A stretch of 64,000 bases of DNA from an uncultured Clostridia bacterium (lineage in GTDB: Bacteria; Bacillota; Clostridia; UBA1381): contig CANQJC010000008.1 of the NCBI GenBank assembly GCA_947624165.1, positions 1-64,000 on the forward strand, given 5' to 3'. Shown in pieces: positions 9,101 through 17,948 of the stretch (positions are counted from its first letter, which is position 1; each line of letters starts with the position of its first letter). A model generated the notes under the pieces. The model was not told the origin of the DNA and did no database searches. It saw nothing but the letters and a program-made list of their open reading frames with translations. The translations under genes and the position numbers were made by a program.

Positions 9101-12100
9101 TATCGTGTATGTACCCGCGGGAACATCAGTTACGGTAGCTTTACCTGCAGCAATCGTAGCATTATAATTCTGGTCGCCCTGGAGTGTAACAGTAGCTACG
9201 CCATCGCTTACGTTACCGACAATCGTGTATGTCGGAGCGGTCTGCTCTAAAGTCGTGATAGTAACCGTTACGTCCTCAGCGGGCATCGTGAACGACTTAG
9301 TTGATGTGATATCAGTCTCAGCCATAGTCGCACCCTGAACCTTAATGCTGTCTACTACTCTGCCGGGAGCAGATACTTCAACAGTAACTGTCTTTCCTGC
9401 AAACGACTTGTTGTCCGTGAGAGCGGTATCCTCTACCTTATATGTAGCGGTCGCGCTGCCGGCGGGATCTGCAACAGTCGTGATACTGTACTTCTGCGCC
9501 TCTTCGAACGTAGCATTTACAGTTACGTCGCCGGCGGGCATTACGAATGTATACTTGCCGTCTGTTCCGAGCGTCGCATTCTGAGCTTCACCCGAAGCAG
9601 TCTTATATGTTACAGTCTTAACAACCTTATCTGCGGGAGCTGCTACGGTAAGAGTTACCGTATCGCCCTTTGCAGCGGTCGTGGGTTCAACAGTGATCGA
9701 ACCGCCTGCCGAAGTAACGGCGGGGTCAACCGAAATATTATACTTAACAGCATCAAACTCAGCAGTAACGTTTACGTTCTCAGCAGGCATGGTGAATGTG
9801 AACGTACCGGGTGCGGAGCCGGCCTGTGTAGGAACTACAGTACCGTCCGTCTTCGTTACCTTGAGTGAACTGTCTTTATATGTATAGCCTTCGTCAGCCG
9901 TTACGGTAAGAGTTACCGTTGCGTCAGCCGCAGCCTTCGCAGGCGAAGCTGTAACGTGACCGCCCGTAAGGTTACCTATAACGATGTCATAATCAACATA
10001 CGAGCTGTTCGTAACGGTTACAGCGGAGCAATACGGGAGAAGCGTTTCAACGCCGCCCCATACCATGAGCTTGTCGCCGTTGGAAATCTTATCGTCAGCC
10101 GCCATATTAACCGTCTGAGGAGCATCAGCAGAGATACCGCCTACGGCGTATGTCTTAACGCTCGAAAGCTCATCATCCGTATACTTGGCATGAATAAGAG
10201 TAGCCGCAAATGCATCGGTCTCGTCTGTCTTTACAACAGCACTTGTACCGTCAGCGGACGACTCAACAGTTACCTTGTGCGCCGAAACAGTCGGAGCGGT
10301 ACCTTCAACAACGTTGGGGAGGATGTTCGAATCAATCGGGTCCTCCGTAGCGTAAGCTATGATGTTGTCCAAAAGGTCTGTCGAGTTTGCAGCACTCGAC
10401 GAAGCGCAGTTGTCAAGGATAAGCGCGGGAAGCTTAACGGGCAGATATGCACCCGAGGCTTCCGTCGAAACCTTTGAACGCTTTACCGGCGCAGAAAGCT
10501 CGCCGTCAACCTTATAACCTGTCTCGTCGGGGTCTACCCAAATTCTGTAATTGTCGCCGCTCGTGATAGCGAGAACAACGGTATGCCACTGATCGGGCTC
10601 TACCTGAATGAGGTTGTTGTCGCTTCCGTTAGCCGCGAAGCCTTCATTTTCCTCGTCAGCGGAGATACAAGCAAGGAACGTCTTGTAATAAGCCGGAGCC
10701 GTTTCGGAATTATCTACGAACGGAGCCGCGCCGAGAGACTGACCTGCGTACTCGCCCGCACCGTCGGGAGCGTTACCCTGCGAGTCAACTATCCAAAGTC
10801 TGGACTTACCCTTTACGGCATTCTTTGACAGATATACCGAGAACGCCATAACAGCCGTGCCGTCGCCGACCTCGATATCAGGGTCATAATAGAATCTCGG
10901 ACCTCTGCCTGCCGTCGCATAGCCGCCGCCGTTAAACTTAACAGCCTTCGTGCCGTTTGTAACGTCAACGATCGAAGCATAGGAGTTCGGGTCGCCGCCG
11001 TCTCTGTCGGCAATCGAAATATGAGCTTTTCCGCCGCTGAGATCATAAGGCTCAGTGGGGAGATATTCGGGATTTGTAGAGGTATTCGAGTTACCTATCT
11101 CAAAAATCTTACCTGTTGCTTCAGCTTCGAAGTCAACCTTTGTTACATCACCTTCGTCGATTCTCTCGGGAAGCGTGAAGTCGGGAGCCATACCCGCAAC
11201 GGTCTCGGGAGCCGGAGGAGGTGTAACAACAGCAGCCGCACCTCTCAAGCCGTCCGTGCTGAATGCAGGAAGACTCGTCGTGTCGTCATAAATCTTTACA
11301 TTGTCTATCAATATCGTCGGAGGACCCGGATTGTCTATCTTGCCCGGAACTACGAAGTTATTGTCGCTTCTGGGCATCGTAAGATAAAGACAATTTACGC
11401 CTTCCGCGTCAGCGGGGAATTCCTGTCCGTTAAGATACTGTGTCGACTTCGAAGAAGCCGTAACGGTAGCTTTACCATTGGAAACAACGGCACGAACTCT
11501 TACCCATTCAGCGGGCTGTGTCTGGAAGTCGCCCTGTTCCATCGACAGATCCTCAGTACCGTCGTCGTTTATGAGCCACTTATCGAAAAGCTCGATTCTC
11601 GACGTAACGGACAAGCCGATGTCGGAAACCAGACCTTCGCCTGTGTGCGAAGAAGTATTCCAGTTGTTCGCACTACCGTTTGCCAAATAAGGCAGATATG
11701 CATCTGTTACGGACTGAGCGTACTCGCCGCCGTAATCACGCGAATCTTTCAGCGAAGCATCATAAGGTTCGCCGATAAACGCAGCCTGGGTGTAACGTCC
11801 GAGACGTCCCTGACCTGTACCCGCCGTTATCGACGTATCAAACTCGATAGCGTACTCGCCGCCCATGTCTTCATAGTCGCCGTTAGCGAACGTATAAGAC
11901 GCATAACCGTCGTTCGAGCCGCCGATAAATTCGAGATACTGGTCGGACGAGCCTTCCTCGGTTTTAACCACAGGAACGGCGGAGCCTTCCCAGCCATCAA
12001 CGGTGGAGCCGTCAAGAGTTACGACCGGAGCCGCCGCGCTCGCGGTAATCGTCATGCCGGCAAATGCCGATGTGGTCATAGCCGCAGCGCAAAGTAATGA

Positions 12101-12121
12101 AATCAGTTTTTTAATTTTCAT
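6173..12121 (-). CDS. 1982-aa secreted multi-domain surface or carbohydrate-binding protein (expressed copy, cassette C at its C-terminus)
   Basis: The start is the ATG at 12121, 5 bases after GGGAGAGAG-type purines; it gives a clear signal peptide (KIKKLISLLCAAAM, hydrophobic core, TASA-A cleavage region). Residues about 35-330 and 350-640 look like two jelly-roll/LamG-like modules, the first ending DNVKIYDD. Residues about 660-1000 carry three or more bacterial-repeat units recognised by MPAENVNVTAEF, MPAGDVTVNATF and MPAEDVTVTI. Ig-like segments follow. GSVTAETG begins at residue 1144 and marks the recombination-like site. After it come a CBM96/DNRLRE-like block, beta-sandwich linkers and a final jelly-roll ending INVDNLAIQSEAAGA. 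No SLH, LPXTG or dockerin is seen, so its surface attachment is unknown. It has its own promoter and terminator. Function is inferred only as extracellular binding; no catalytic residues were recognised. Confidence 0.85.
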   Translation of the reverse strand: MKIKKLISLLCAAAMTTSAFAGMTITASAAAPVVTLDGSTVDGWEGSAVPVVKTEEGSSDQYLEFIGGSNDGYASYTFANGDYEDMGGEYAIEFDTSITAGTGQGRLGRYTQAAFIGEPYDASLKDSRDYGGEYAQSVTDAYLPYLANGSANNWNTSSHTGEGLVSDIGLSVTSRIELFDKWLINDDGTEDLSMEQGDFQTQPAEWVRVRAVVSNGKATVTASSKSTQYLNGQEFPADAEGVNCLYLTMPRSDNNFVVPGKIDNPGPPTILIDNVKIYDDTTSLPAFSTDGLRGAAAVVTPPPAPETVAGMAPDFTLPERIDEGDVTKVDFEAEATGKIFEIGNSNTSTNPEYLPTEPYDLSGGKAHISIADRDGGDPNSYASIVDVTNGTKAVKFNGGGYATAGRGPRFYYDPDIEVGDGTAVMAFSVYLSKNAVKGKSRLWIVDSQGNAPDGAGEYAGQSLGAAPFVDNSETAPAYYKTFLACISADEENEGFAANGSDNNLIQVEPDQWHTVVLAITSGDNYRIWVDPDETGYKVDGELSAPVKRSKVSTEASGAYLPVKLPALILDNCASSSAANSTDLLDNIIAYATEDPIDSNILPNVVEGTAPTVSAHKVTVESSADGTSAVVKTDETDAFAATLIHAKYTDDELSSVKTYAVGGISADAPQTVNMAADDKISNGDKLMVWGGVETLLPYCSAVTVTNSSYVDYDIVIGNLTGGHVTASPAKAAADATVTLTVTADEGYTYKDSSLKVTKTDGTVVPTQAGSAPGTFTFTMPAENVNVTAEFDAVKYNISVDPAVTSAGGSITVEPTTAAKGDTVTLTVAAPADKVVKTVTYKTASGEAQNATLGTDGKYTFVMPAGDVTVNATFEEAQKYSITTVADPAGSATATYKVEDTALTDNKSFAGKTVTVEVSAPGRVVDSIKVQGATMAETDITSTKSFTMPAEDVTVTITTLEQTAPTYTIVGNVSDGVATVTLQGDQNYNATIAAGKATVTDVPAGTYTIVATASEGYDAPTIKVGGSETSSIIVSADVNENAFEVTAAKTKAELSSKFKAVIENETGALSEQNTAIVNQELTASLEKLAEVTDDIPTGVSYQWYKGTGDDKEIITEATSATFTPNEIGQTYTVEITAPAADANFKGSVTAETGAVVQPKLKGTLTLKVDETDSTKTSPEVGQTLTANYAKAAEGEDEVEVTYAWSAADSAEGEFTPIGDASGATYVIPNDKVGKFIKVTVSADGYEGLSATTAVVLEKNRITSGPVSFKYTVKDGHSETKEDAKYDNPAITDLTQLTTNQIQLGNKNMDKVDMEGALTVGDGKYDMNLLAFTVDAASIKNKIKKATLTFTAQCTVANKNSDIWLVRVTDESFTSGDDLANATYDDVNGKTAKTVVKAGNSNANAAQTFTLDVTSDLRTAEGKATYLLACATGREQKITDVRVTIDEAEEDLANNVSVKVKKVVDGAETENVEAEETIENLWEGDKFVYDYSEKQTIETDAGYFQFASADPENATINELSATSEDNVITLKYTKTPKYTATLTTKLSEAPKDGVQIKINGTPTVKGEPIEQQTITTEAETGQATIKLLPGSYTYAIDATDDYLATNGSFDIEAADLSVPEIVLQPNNKQRTTVNIYYTTQDKNTGVIEGKTVNGATFDVSKFVDDKITVDELLKKDYLPEIISVDNSAQKHIYKYKSGAQDTTVEGETTDIVLVYEDLGEHFDYYEDFSGVTAEDTPKAYWSNGDSKTGQDGNSKFTITPKQDAEVFDTKYISAIMNGNNGLRNLIHNLETPIELASKKVTIDFDMSVSGLSDSDTQGAEINFVSSASVGSNDDTVYRNLVSLGMYRQNGDFDLSYYAKGGCPFAGNNPTFYGSCRDIAEGAVSSDAVSALSATAISDGKFNKADGTEWYHVNIVVENNQMTIKVNTVGQEDTATVSEVAVPESVTDIQYIRLAVGKVTFSGNRVDAAATINVDNLAIQSEAAGA
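8670..8692 (-). repeat. internal copy of the 23-bp cassette-boundary site
   Basis: This is a 23-base stretch inside the 1982-aa gene, identical to 2797-2819 (25 bases if 2795-2796 and 8668-8669 are included) and, inverted, to 3465-3487. In all three places it encodes GSVTAETG in the same frame, so strand exchange here would keep the reading frame. Confidence 0.85.
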
Positions 12122-12249
12122 TCTCTCTCTCCCTTTCCTTTTCTTTATATAATATATTTTTTTTGCCCGTGCCCGGGCGTTTTGTTTTTCGGGCGCAGCG
12201 CGGGTCACCATGCCTGCGTTACCCTTGCGCGCTCGTCTACATGGTATAT

Positions 12250-12278
12250 ATTGTAGCACAATTTTAAAGATTTTGCAA
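12250..12278 (-). promoter_or_regulatory. SigA-type promoter of the 1982-aa gene
   Basis: On the minus strand TTGCAA (12273-12278) and TACAAT (12250-12255) are separated by 17 bases, about 130 bases upstream of the chosen ATG. The 12122-12454 gap holds only this promoter, the leader and the terminator of the neighbouring gene. Confidence 0.7.
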
Positions 12279-12404
12279 TACCCTTGATAAATATTTTTTC
12301 GGGATTTTGCATAAATTTTTCGGTCGTTTTTTGGGGAAATTTACGAATACGGTTCTGCGGGGCGCGCGGACGGCGGCCGCAGCCGCCATACGGGAGCGTG
12401 CGGC

Positions 12405-12437
12405 GGGAAAGAGAAAAGGACCGCCGAAGCGGTCCCC
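12405..12437 (-). terminator. intrinsic terminator of the esterase gene
   Basis: On the minus strand GGACCGC TTCG GCGGTCC is followed by TTTTCTCTTT. It lies just after the stop codon of the 1346-aa gene. Confidence 0.8.
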
Positions 12438-12454
12438 TTCCCAAACGTGTTGCT

Positions 12455-15400
12455 TTAATCCAAATACTCTGCATAAATGTTATCAATGGCGAATTTTCCG
12501 TAACTCCAATCGCCTACGAAATACATTCTGTCGAGGTTCGCCGCAGTCAGAGCGGCGTCGCCCGTGGCAAGTACCTTGCCAGCGGCGTTCGTCAGCGTGT
12601 ATTTCATCGTCTTTGCGGTAAAGTCAAGCTCGGTGTCCACGGCAACAAGCATTGCGGTGTTGAAGCCGGAAACCGCTTTTCCGTTGAAGCTCGACGGCGT
12701 AGTCTTGTCGCCGGTTCTAAGAAGCATACTGAAGACGGGAACAGGATTTGTGCCCTCCACGCCGGCGTATGTATCGTCTATAAATTGAAGCGTGGTGGAG
12801 GCGTCTTTGCCGTCGTTTCTGGATTTATGTACTTCTATCTCGAAGCCGAATTTCATCTTCGTGTGCGTCTTGAAGCCGTCGAAGACCTTGTTGTAGGCAA
12901 GGTTGTTGCCTGCGGCGTTACCGCCGTTTCCAACAACGAGAGCCTTACCGTTGCCGACGCTGCGCATCGCGGGGAAGTCGTCAATACCTTCCTCGGGAAT
13001 TATCGTGCTCAGCGGCACGGCCGAGGTGTCTTCGAACCAGTCTGAGGCGGACGCAACAGCCGAGAAGTCCTCAAAGTAATCGCAGTCGTAGAGAACGACT
13101 GAGATACTCTTCTTTATGCCGTTCAGCTCAGCCGTAACGGTAACGGTCTTCTTCGGCTCCGAAGAAGCGTAGCCGTCGGGGATAGTGAGAACGCCGTCGG
13201 TAAGCGTCAGAGCGGCGTCGTCGCACGACCAGGCCGCGGACGCGTTGTTAACTTCGTCGACGGGGGTCTTGTACTGGTCTACCGCGTCGATGATACCGAG
13301 GTTTATCTGCGTGCCGGAAGCGACCTTCACGCGCGTCTTGTCGGCACTGAGCGAGAAGGACTTCACGTCGTCTACGGTCGGCTTTATAACAAAGCGCGCG
13401 ACGATGGACGTGTCCTGACGTATACGGAAGGAGTATTCCGCGTCTGGGGAAATGACCTTCGAGGTATTGCCCTCCTTGTACCAGCCCGTGAATACATAGC
13501 CTTCGTTCGCGGTCGCTTTGGCGGTTATAACCGTGTTGAGCTTTGCCGTCAGTGATTTCGGTTCGCCGTTGCCCGCGATGATCGCTTCGGTAAGGGGCTT
13601 CATGCCGGAAACGGAATCCCAGAGCATGAGCTTGTTGCCCGCTTTCGCGCTTATCTGCTTCGTACCGGCTTCTTCAAATACAACGGGCGTTGATTTGACC
13701 GATTTGAGCGTGCCGTCGGTATTGTAGGCGACTTCGAGAAGCGTCATTTCGGCGGGGTTGTCGGACGTTATCACGGCTTCGTTAAAGTTGAAGGCAAGCT
13801 TCACGCCGTCGCCGAACAGTACGGGTCCCAGACCCGTCAAGCCGCCGCTGCCCGCCGCTGCGGCGGTTATCGTGACCGTACCGCGCTCGTCGTTCGAGGA
13901 CGACGCTTTCGCGGTAAATTCGGGTAACTCCTCGGTCTTGAGCGCGGTCACGCTGAGGTTCGCGATTTGTATACCCACGGGAACCTTTGAGGAGTCGAAT
14001 AATATAGAAGTAATTTTTTCGGGTTTAACGACGGGGTCGGTCGTCGTATACAAGTCGCAGTCTACCGTCACGGGGTCATAACCCGCGAGGTGAAGCGTCG
14101 CGGTACCGAAATCCATGTCGAGGACAAAGCGTACCTTGGCGAATCTGAGGGACGAGATCTGTCCCACGTCCTTGCCGCCTACCTTCAGCATACCCTCGTC
14201 GCCCACGGCGAATACGGGTACAACGGTGTCCGTTCCCGTAACGTTTGACGCGGACGGGTTAGTGGCGAGTTCGACGTTCATGCCGCCGCCGTTTACATAT
14301 CTTATATCGAAGGAAACCTCGTATTTGCCCGACGTGCCTATCGGCTCGGAAAGGCTCTTTGAGAGGTAGAACGAGCCGTCGGTGCCGTCGGTTTTTTTAC
14401 CCGTCGTCACAACGTTGGCGTAATTCATGTTTATGGGGTTTTCGTCGTCGCCGCCCACAACGGTCGTACCGAGCGTCGTTGTCTTTGCCGCGCTTCCGAC
14501 GTGCTGCCAGCCGCTGCCTTCGGCATTTTCGACAAGCGTCGCGCCCTCGTCCTCGTATACCGCGCCTTCATATGTAAAGTCGTCGGAAAGGTACGAGGAC
14601 GTCGCGGGTATGTAATCGTATTCAGCCGACAGGCGTTCGCCGCCCTCCTCCTCGGGAAGGAGCGCGAGATCGCCGTCCGTCTCGGTCGCCGTCCAGGTAT
14701 ACGCCTTAAACGTCTCGCCGTCGGCGATTGCCGCCGTTTCGGGGAACGCCACGGTCTGGAAGCCCTTGCCGGTGGAGTTGTCAACGTTCTTCGCGGAGAT
14801 GTACGAGGCTTTCTTCTCGCCGTCCGCGCCGTACACGTCGACAACGCCCATGGCGTATGTGCTCATCGTACCGATAACGTTTACGGTCATGTCCTTGATT
14901 TTGCCGTCGGCGACCGTAACGCTTTCAACGTCGGTCGGGTATTTATATTCGGGTCCCGAAACGTACTGGGGCCACGCCGAGCCGCCGAGCGGAGTGGACG
15001 TTATGGATTCGGGAATAAGATTCGGCTTTTCTTCGGTAATATTGTCAAGGAAACCGTTGAGGACAGCCTTTTCCGCTTCGCTCGTCGTCTCCTCCACTCT
15101 CGCCTTAGCCGATTCTATAAACTCGTACGCGAGATTTTCCGCGCCCGCGTCGTTCGGGTGCGTCGTGTCCGTCGCGCCGCCCTGCGCCGTCTGGAAGTAG
15201 TATTTGATAGCGTTGGGATCGTCGCCGTTTTCTTTTACTATTTTATTGTAGAAATCGAGACTGCGCTGCGTGAGTTCGACGAACGCGATATTTTCCGCGC
15301 CGTCGTCGGCGATTTTATCCTCGACGTATTTCTTACCCGCCGCCGAATAGTCTGTATCGTCTGTCTCGCTTATCTTTACAAACGAGTGTTCGTACTGCTT

Positions 15401-16495
15401 GGAACCGCTGTCCCATTTATTTATTCTCTCGATCGGGCTTACGATGAGAAGCTTCGCGTTCTTGGTCTTGCAAAGATTGTAGTATTTTGCGAGATTGGAA
15501 ATGTAACCGGGGACTTTATCGTCCTTGTGGTTGTGACCGTACTCAACGTAGAGGTAGTCGCCCGCCTTTATTCTGTTCGCAACCATGTCGTAGTGGAGAC
15601 TGTCGGCGGCGTTCAGACCGCCCTCGCCCTCGTTCACCATGGCGATGTCGCGCGGGAGATATTTGGTAAGTCCCGTGCCGACGCCGGTGTAGTTCTGAAG
15701 TCTGAAGAACGGAAGCGAGCAGTTGCCGTCCGTAACGGTCGAGTCACCGAGTACCCAGAATACGGGGTACTCCGCTACCTCCTGAATGATTATCGAGGAG
15801 ATCGCCGAGTTTTTGCCGAGCGCGCAGACGTTTACCATTTCGTCCTTGATCGCACCCGTCGGAGTTGATTTCTGATAGTAAATAGGAGTCGGTCTTACGG
15901 AAAACTCAACCGTCTTCTTTTCGCCGGGTTCGAGCTTCACGTCGGTGTAGAGCGGGTGTTTTCTCTCCGTGTAAAGCGAGACCTCCGCTTCCTTACTCGT
16001 GTCAAGCGTCGTAACGGTGGCTTGTACGCGGTAATAGTGGTCGTCCTCGGCTTTCAGGGCGAAACGAACGGGATAGTAGAGGTCTCCGGCGTTGCCGTAG
16101 AGGTCCTCGCCCGACGAGCCGATACCGTCGTCAAGACCCGTACCGCCGCCCGCTTTAAGCGTGATGACTTTATCGTCGTCGTTTTCCATCTGTTTCTTCT
16201 GTGTGCCGAAACCGTCGTAACGGTCTCCGAGCAGATAGTCGGATTCCTTTGTGCCGAGGAATCCAAAATCTGCGTCGCCGCCCTTTTCATAATGCATGTC
16301 GGGGGTCACGGCCGTCCAGCCGTCCTCGGCAGCCGTACCCGCCGCGCCGAAGTCAAACTTCCATTCCTTTTTGACTTCATCGCCTGGGAAGATGGGCGTC
16401 GTTTCGGCGTTCGCGGTGGTCGCGGGTAAAACTATCGTACCCGACGCCATCGCGAGCGTTAGAGCCGCGCAAAGCAGCTTTTTAAATTTTTTCAT
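12455..16495 (-). CDS. secreted SGNH-family esterase, rhamnogalacturonan acetylesterase (CE12)-like, with jelly-roll modules
   Basis: A 1346-aa protein with a signal peptide (KKFKKLLCAALTLAMASG... ANA). Residues about 45-240 form a galactose-binding-like N-terminal domain. Residues 245-490 are an SGNH hydrolase: GDSTV with Ser252, GGLNAADS, GHNH at 320-323, and DTTHPND with Asp443/His446 complete the catalytic set. This pattern fits CE12 rhamnogalacturonan or pectin acetylesterases, which remove acetyl groups from pectin outside the cell. Further downstream are a jelly-roll near 640-860, a bacterial-repeat segment (FTGWYKEG...) and a C-terminal jelly-roll ending FAIDNIYAEYLD, similar to the ends of the neighbouring cassettes. 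It has its own promoter and terminator. The SGNH call is firm; exact substrate is inferred. Confidence 0.85.
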   Translation of the reverse strand: MKKFKKLLCAALTLAMASGTIVLPATTANAETTPIFPGDEVKKEWKFDFGAAGTAAEDGWTAVTPDMHYEKGGDADFGFLGTKESDYLLGDRYDGFGTQKKQMENDDDKVITLKAGGGTGLDDGIGSSGEDLYGNAGDLYYPVRFALKAEDDHYYRVQATVTTLDTSKEAEVSLYTERKHPLYTDVKLEPGEKKTVEFSVRPTPIYYQKSTPTGAIKDEMVNVCALGKNSAISSIIIQEVAEYPVFWVLGDSTVTDGNCSLPFFRLQNYTGVGTGLTKYLPRDIAMVNEGEGGLNAADSLHYDMVANRIKAGDYLYVEYGHNHKDDKVPGYISNLAKYYNLCKTKNAKLLIVSPIERINKWDSGSKQYEHSFVKISETDDTDYSAAGKKYVEDKIADDGAENIAFVELTQRSLDFYNKIVKENGDDPNAIKYYFQTAQGGATDTTHPNDAGAENLAYEFIESAKARVEETTSEAEKAVLNGFLDNITEEKPNLIPESITSTPLGGSAWPQYVSGPEYKYPTDVESVTVADGKIKDMTVNVIGTMSTYAMGVVDVYGADGEKKASYISAKNVDNSTGKGFQTVAFPETAAIADGETFKAYTWTATETDGDLALLPEEEGGERLSAEYDYIPATSSYLSDDFTYEGAVYEDEGATLVENAEGSGWQHVGSAAKTTTLGTTVVGGDDENPINMNYANVVTTGKKTDGTDGSFYLSKSLSEPIGTSGKYEVSFDIRYVNGGGMNVELATNPSASNVTGTDTVVPVFAVGDEGMLKVGGKDVGQISSLRFAKVRFVLDMDFGTATLHLAGYDPVTVDCDLYTTTDPVVKPEKITSILFDSSKVPVGIQIANLSVTALKTEELPEFTAKASSSNDERGTVTITAAAAGSGGLTGLGPVLFGDGVKLAFNFNEAVITSDNPAEMTLLEVAYNTDGTLKSVKSTPVVFEEAGTKQISAKAGNKLMLWDSVSGMKPLTEAIIAGNGEPKSLTAKLNTVITAKATANEGYVFTGWYKEGNTSKVISPDAEYSFRIRQDTSIVARFVIKPTVDDVKSFSLSADKTRVKVASGTQINLGIIDAVDQYKTPVDEVNNASAAWSCDDAALTLTDGVLTIPDGYASSEPKKTVTVTAELNGIKKSISVVLYDCDYFEDFSAVASASDWFEDTSAVPLSTIIPEEGIDDFPAMRSVGNGKALVVGNGGNAAGNNLAYNKVFDGFKTHTKMKFGFEIEVHKSRNDGKDASTTLQFIDDTYAGVEGTNPVPVFSMLLRTGDKTTPSSFNGKAVSGFNTAMLVAVDTELDFTAKTMKYTLTNAAGKVLATGDAALTAANLDRMYFVGDWSYGKFAIDNIYAEYLD

Positions 16496-16544
16496 GGTTT
16501 TCTCTCCTTTTCTTTAAAATTTCGGACCATATTAAAGATAAGTA

Positions 16545-16573
16545 ATTATATCATAAAATAACGAAAAAGTAAA
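16545..16573 (-). promoter_or_regulatory. SigA-type promoter of the esterase gene
   Basis: On the minus strand TTTACT (16568-16573), a 17-base spacer and TATAAT (16545-16550), about 50 bases before the ATG. Confidence 0.65.
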
Positions 16574-16602
16574 TAATTTTGGATTATTATGTGAATATTT
16601 TA

Positions 16603-16634
16603 AACAAAAAAATCGGGATTTTAATCCCGATTTC
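16603..16634 (-). terminator. intrinsic terminator after the U32 gene
   Basis: On the minus strand AAATCGGGATT pairs with AATCCCGATTT and is followed by a run of T. It ends the mltG-trmR-U32 operon. Confidence 0.85.
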
Positions 16635-16669
16635 GATTTATTGTAATTTTGTATCATTTTGTTTTGCTG

Positions 16670-17893
16670 TTATCTTTTTTTCCTTAACATCGCGCCCTTG
16701 ACTACGCTCTGTGAGAGCGGTATGAATATCCGCTGCTCGGCGTGGTTCGCAACCTCTATCTCCCCGCCGTTTTCGTCCGTCATTTTTTCGATTTTCTGCG
16801 TAAAATACGGCTTCATCGGCTGTATTATCTCCGCTTCGTCACCCTTAAAAAAGCGGTTGCGCTGCGTTATCTGCGCTATGCCGGTGCTTTCGTCGTACTC
16901 CTCGACTATGCCTATCAAATCGTAATCGCGTATATACGAGCTCGACTCGTATACCTGCGCGTCAGCGTCAGGCTTGGAGAAGTAAAAGCCGGTCGTGTAG
17001 GGGCGGTGGCTCACCTTGCAAAGCTCGTCGTATTCGTCCTCGTTGAAAACGTAGTTTTCGGGGTCGGCGAAATAGCGGTCGATCTCGCGTCTGTACGCGC
17101 CCACGACCGTCGCGACGTAGTACGAGGTTTTGACGCGTCCCTCGATTTTAAGGCTCGAAACGCCGCTTTTTACCAATTCGGGTATATGGCGTATCATGCA
17201 TAGATCCTTTGAATTGAAAATAAACGTGCCGCGTTCGTTTTCGACAACGTCCATGTATTCGCCCGGGCGCGTCTCCTCGACGAGGCTGTATTTCCAGCGG
17301 CACGGGTGCGCGCACGCGCCGCGGTTTGAGTCGCGTCCCGTCATATAACTTGAAAGAAGGCAGCGTCCCGAATAAGATATGCACATCGCGCCGTGAACGA
17401 ATACCTCAAATTCGAGGTCGTCCGGCGTATTTGCGCGTATCTGCGCGATCTCGTCAAACGACATTTCGCGCGCCAGCACGACGCGCTTCGCACCCAGCCT
17501 GTGCCACATCAAAGCGGAGCGGTAGTTTACGTTGTTCGCCTGAGTGCTGACGTGTATAGGGATATTCGGCGCGTTTGTACGCATCAGATCGAACGCGCCG
17601 AGGTCGGCGACAAGCGCGGCGTCGAAGCCGTAATCTTTTATCTCGCCGATATATCGTTCAAAATCGGATAAGTCGGAATTATGCGGGATTATATTCGCGG
17701 TAAGATACACCTTTTTCCCGCGTTCGTGCGCGAAGCGTATGCCCTCGGTCATTTCTTCCTTCGTGAAATTTTCCGCCGCGGCGCGCAGAGAAAACGCTTC
17801 GCCGCCGATATATACCGCGTCCGCGCCGTACTCGATCGCAGTTTTCAGTTTTTCCAGGCTCCCCGCGGGAGCGAGCAATTCCGGTTTCTTCAT
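16670..17893 (-). CDS. U32-family protein, tRNA 5-hydroxyuridine synthesis (TrhP-like)
   Basis: A 407-aa protein starting KKPELLAPAGSLEKLK with the U32 features: AVYIGGEAFSLRA, the signature region GACAHPCRWKY, and clustered cysteines (about residues 160-195) thought to bind an iron-sulfur cluster. Although annotated as peptidases, family members TrhP in Escherichia coli and Bacillus act in prephenate-dependent hydroxylation of U34 in tRNA. The next gene upstream encodes TrmR, which methylates the same 5-hydroxyuridine, so the neighbourhood supports the tRNA role. Bacillus subtilis has two U32 genes at this locus (yrrN, yrrO); only one is seen here. The ATG at 17893 follows AAAGGA by 8 bases. 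Confidence 0.9.
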   Translation of the reverse strand: MKKPELLAPAGSLEKLKTAIEYGADAVYIGGEAFSLRAAAENFTKEEMTEGIRFAHERGKKVYLTANIIPHNSDLSDFERYIGEIKDYGFDAALVADLGAFDLMRTNAPNIPIHVSTQANNVNYRSALMWHRLGAKRVVLAREMSFDEIAQIRANTPDDLEFEVFVHGAMCISYSGRCLLSSYMTGRDSNRGACAHPCRWKYSLVEETRPGEYMDVVENERGTFIFNSKDLCMIRHIPELVKSGVSSLKIEGRVKTSYYVATVVGAYRREIDRYFADPENYVFNEDEYDELCKVSHRPYTTGFYFSKPDADAQVYESSSYIRDYDLIGIVEEYDESTGIAQITQRNRFFKGDEAEIIQPMKPYFTQKIEKMTDENGGEIEVANHAEQRIFIPLSQSVVKGAMLRKKR

Positions 17894-17948
17894 GATCTAC
17901 GTCCTTTAATATTGTATTTCTCCGACACATTCGGCGCGCGTTACCTTT

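Noticed and set aside
12284-13045. 253-codon plus-strand open frame
   Set aside because: Antisense to the esterase C-terminus and its terminator; no motif or start signal.
14501-15868. 455-codon plus-strand open frame
   Set aside because: It is antisense to the esterase gene, whose minus-strand frame has signal peptide, SGNH motifs and terminator. The product is Arg/Val-rich nonsense without motifs.
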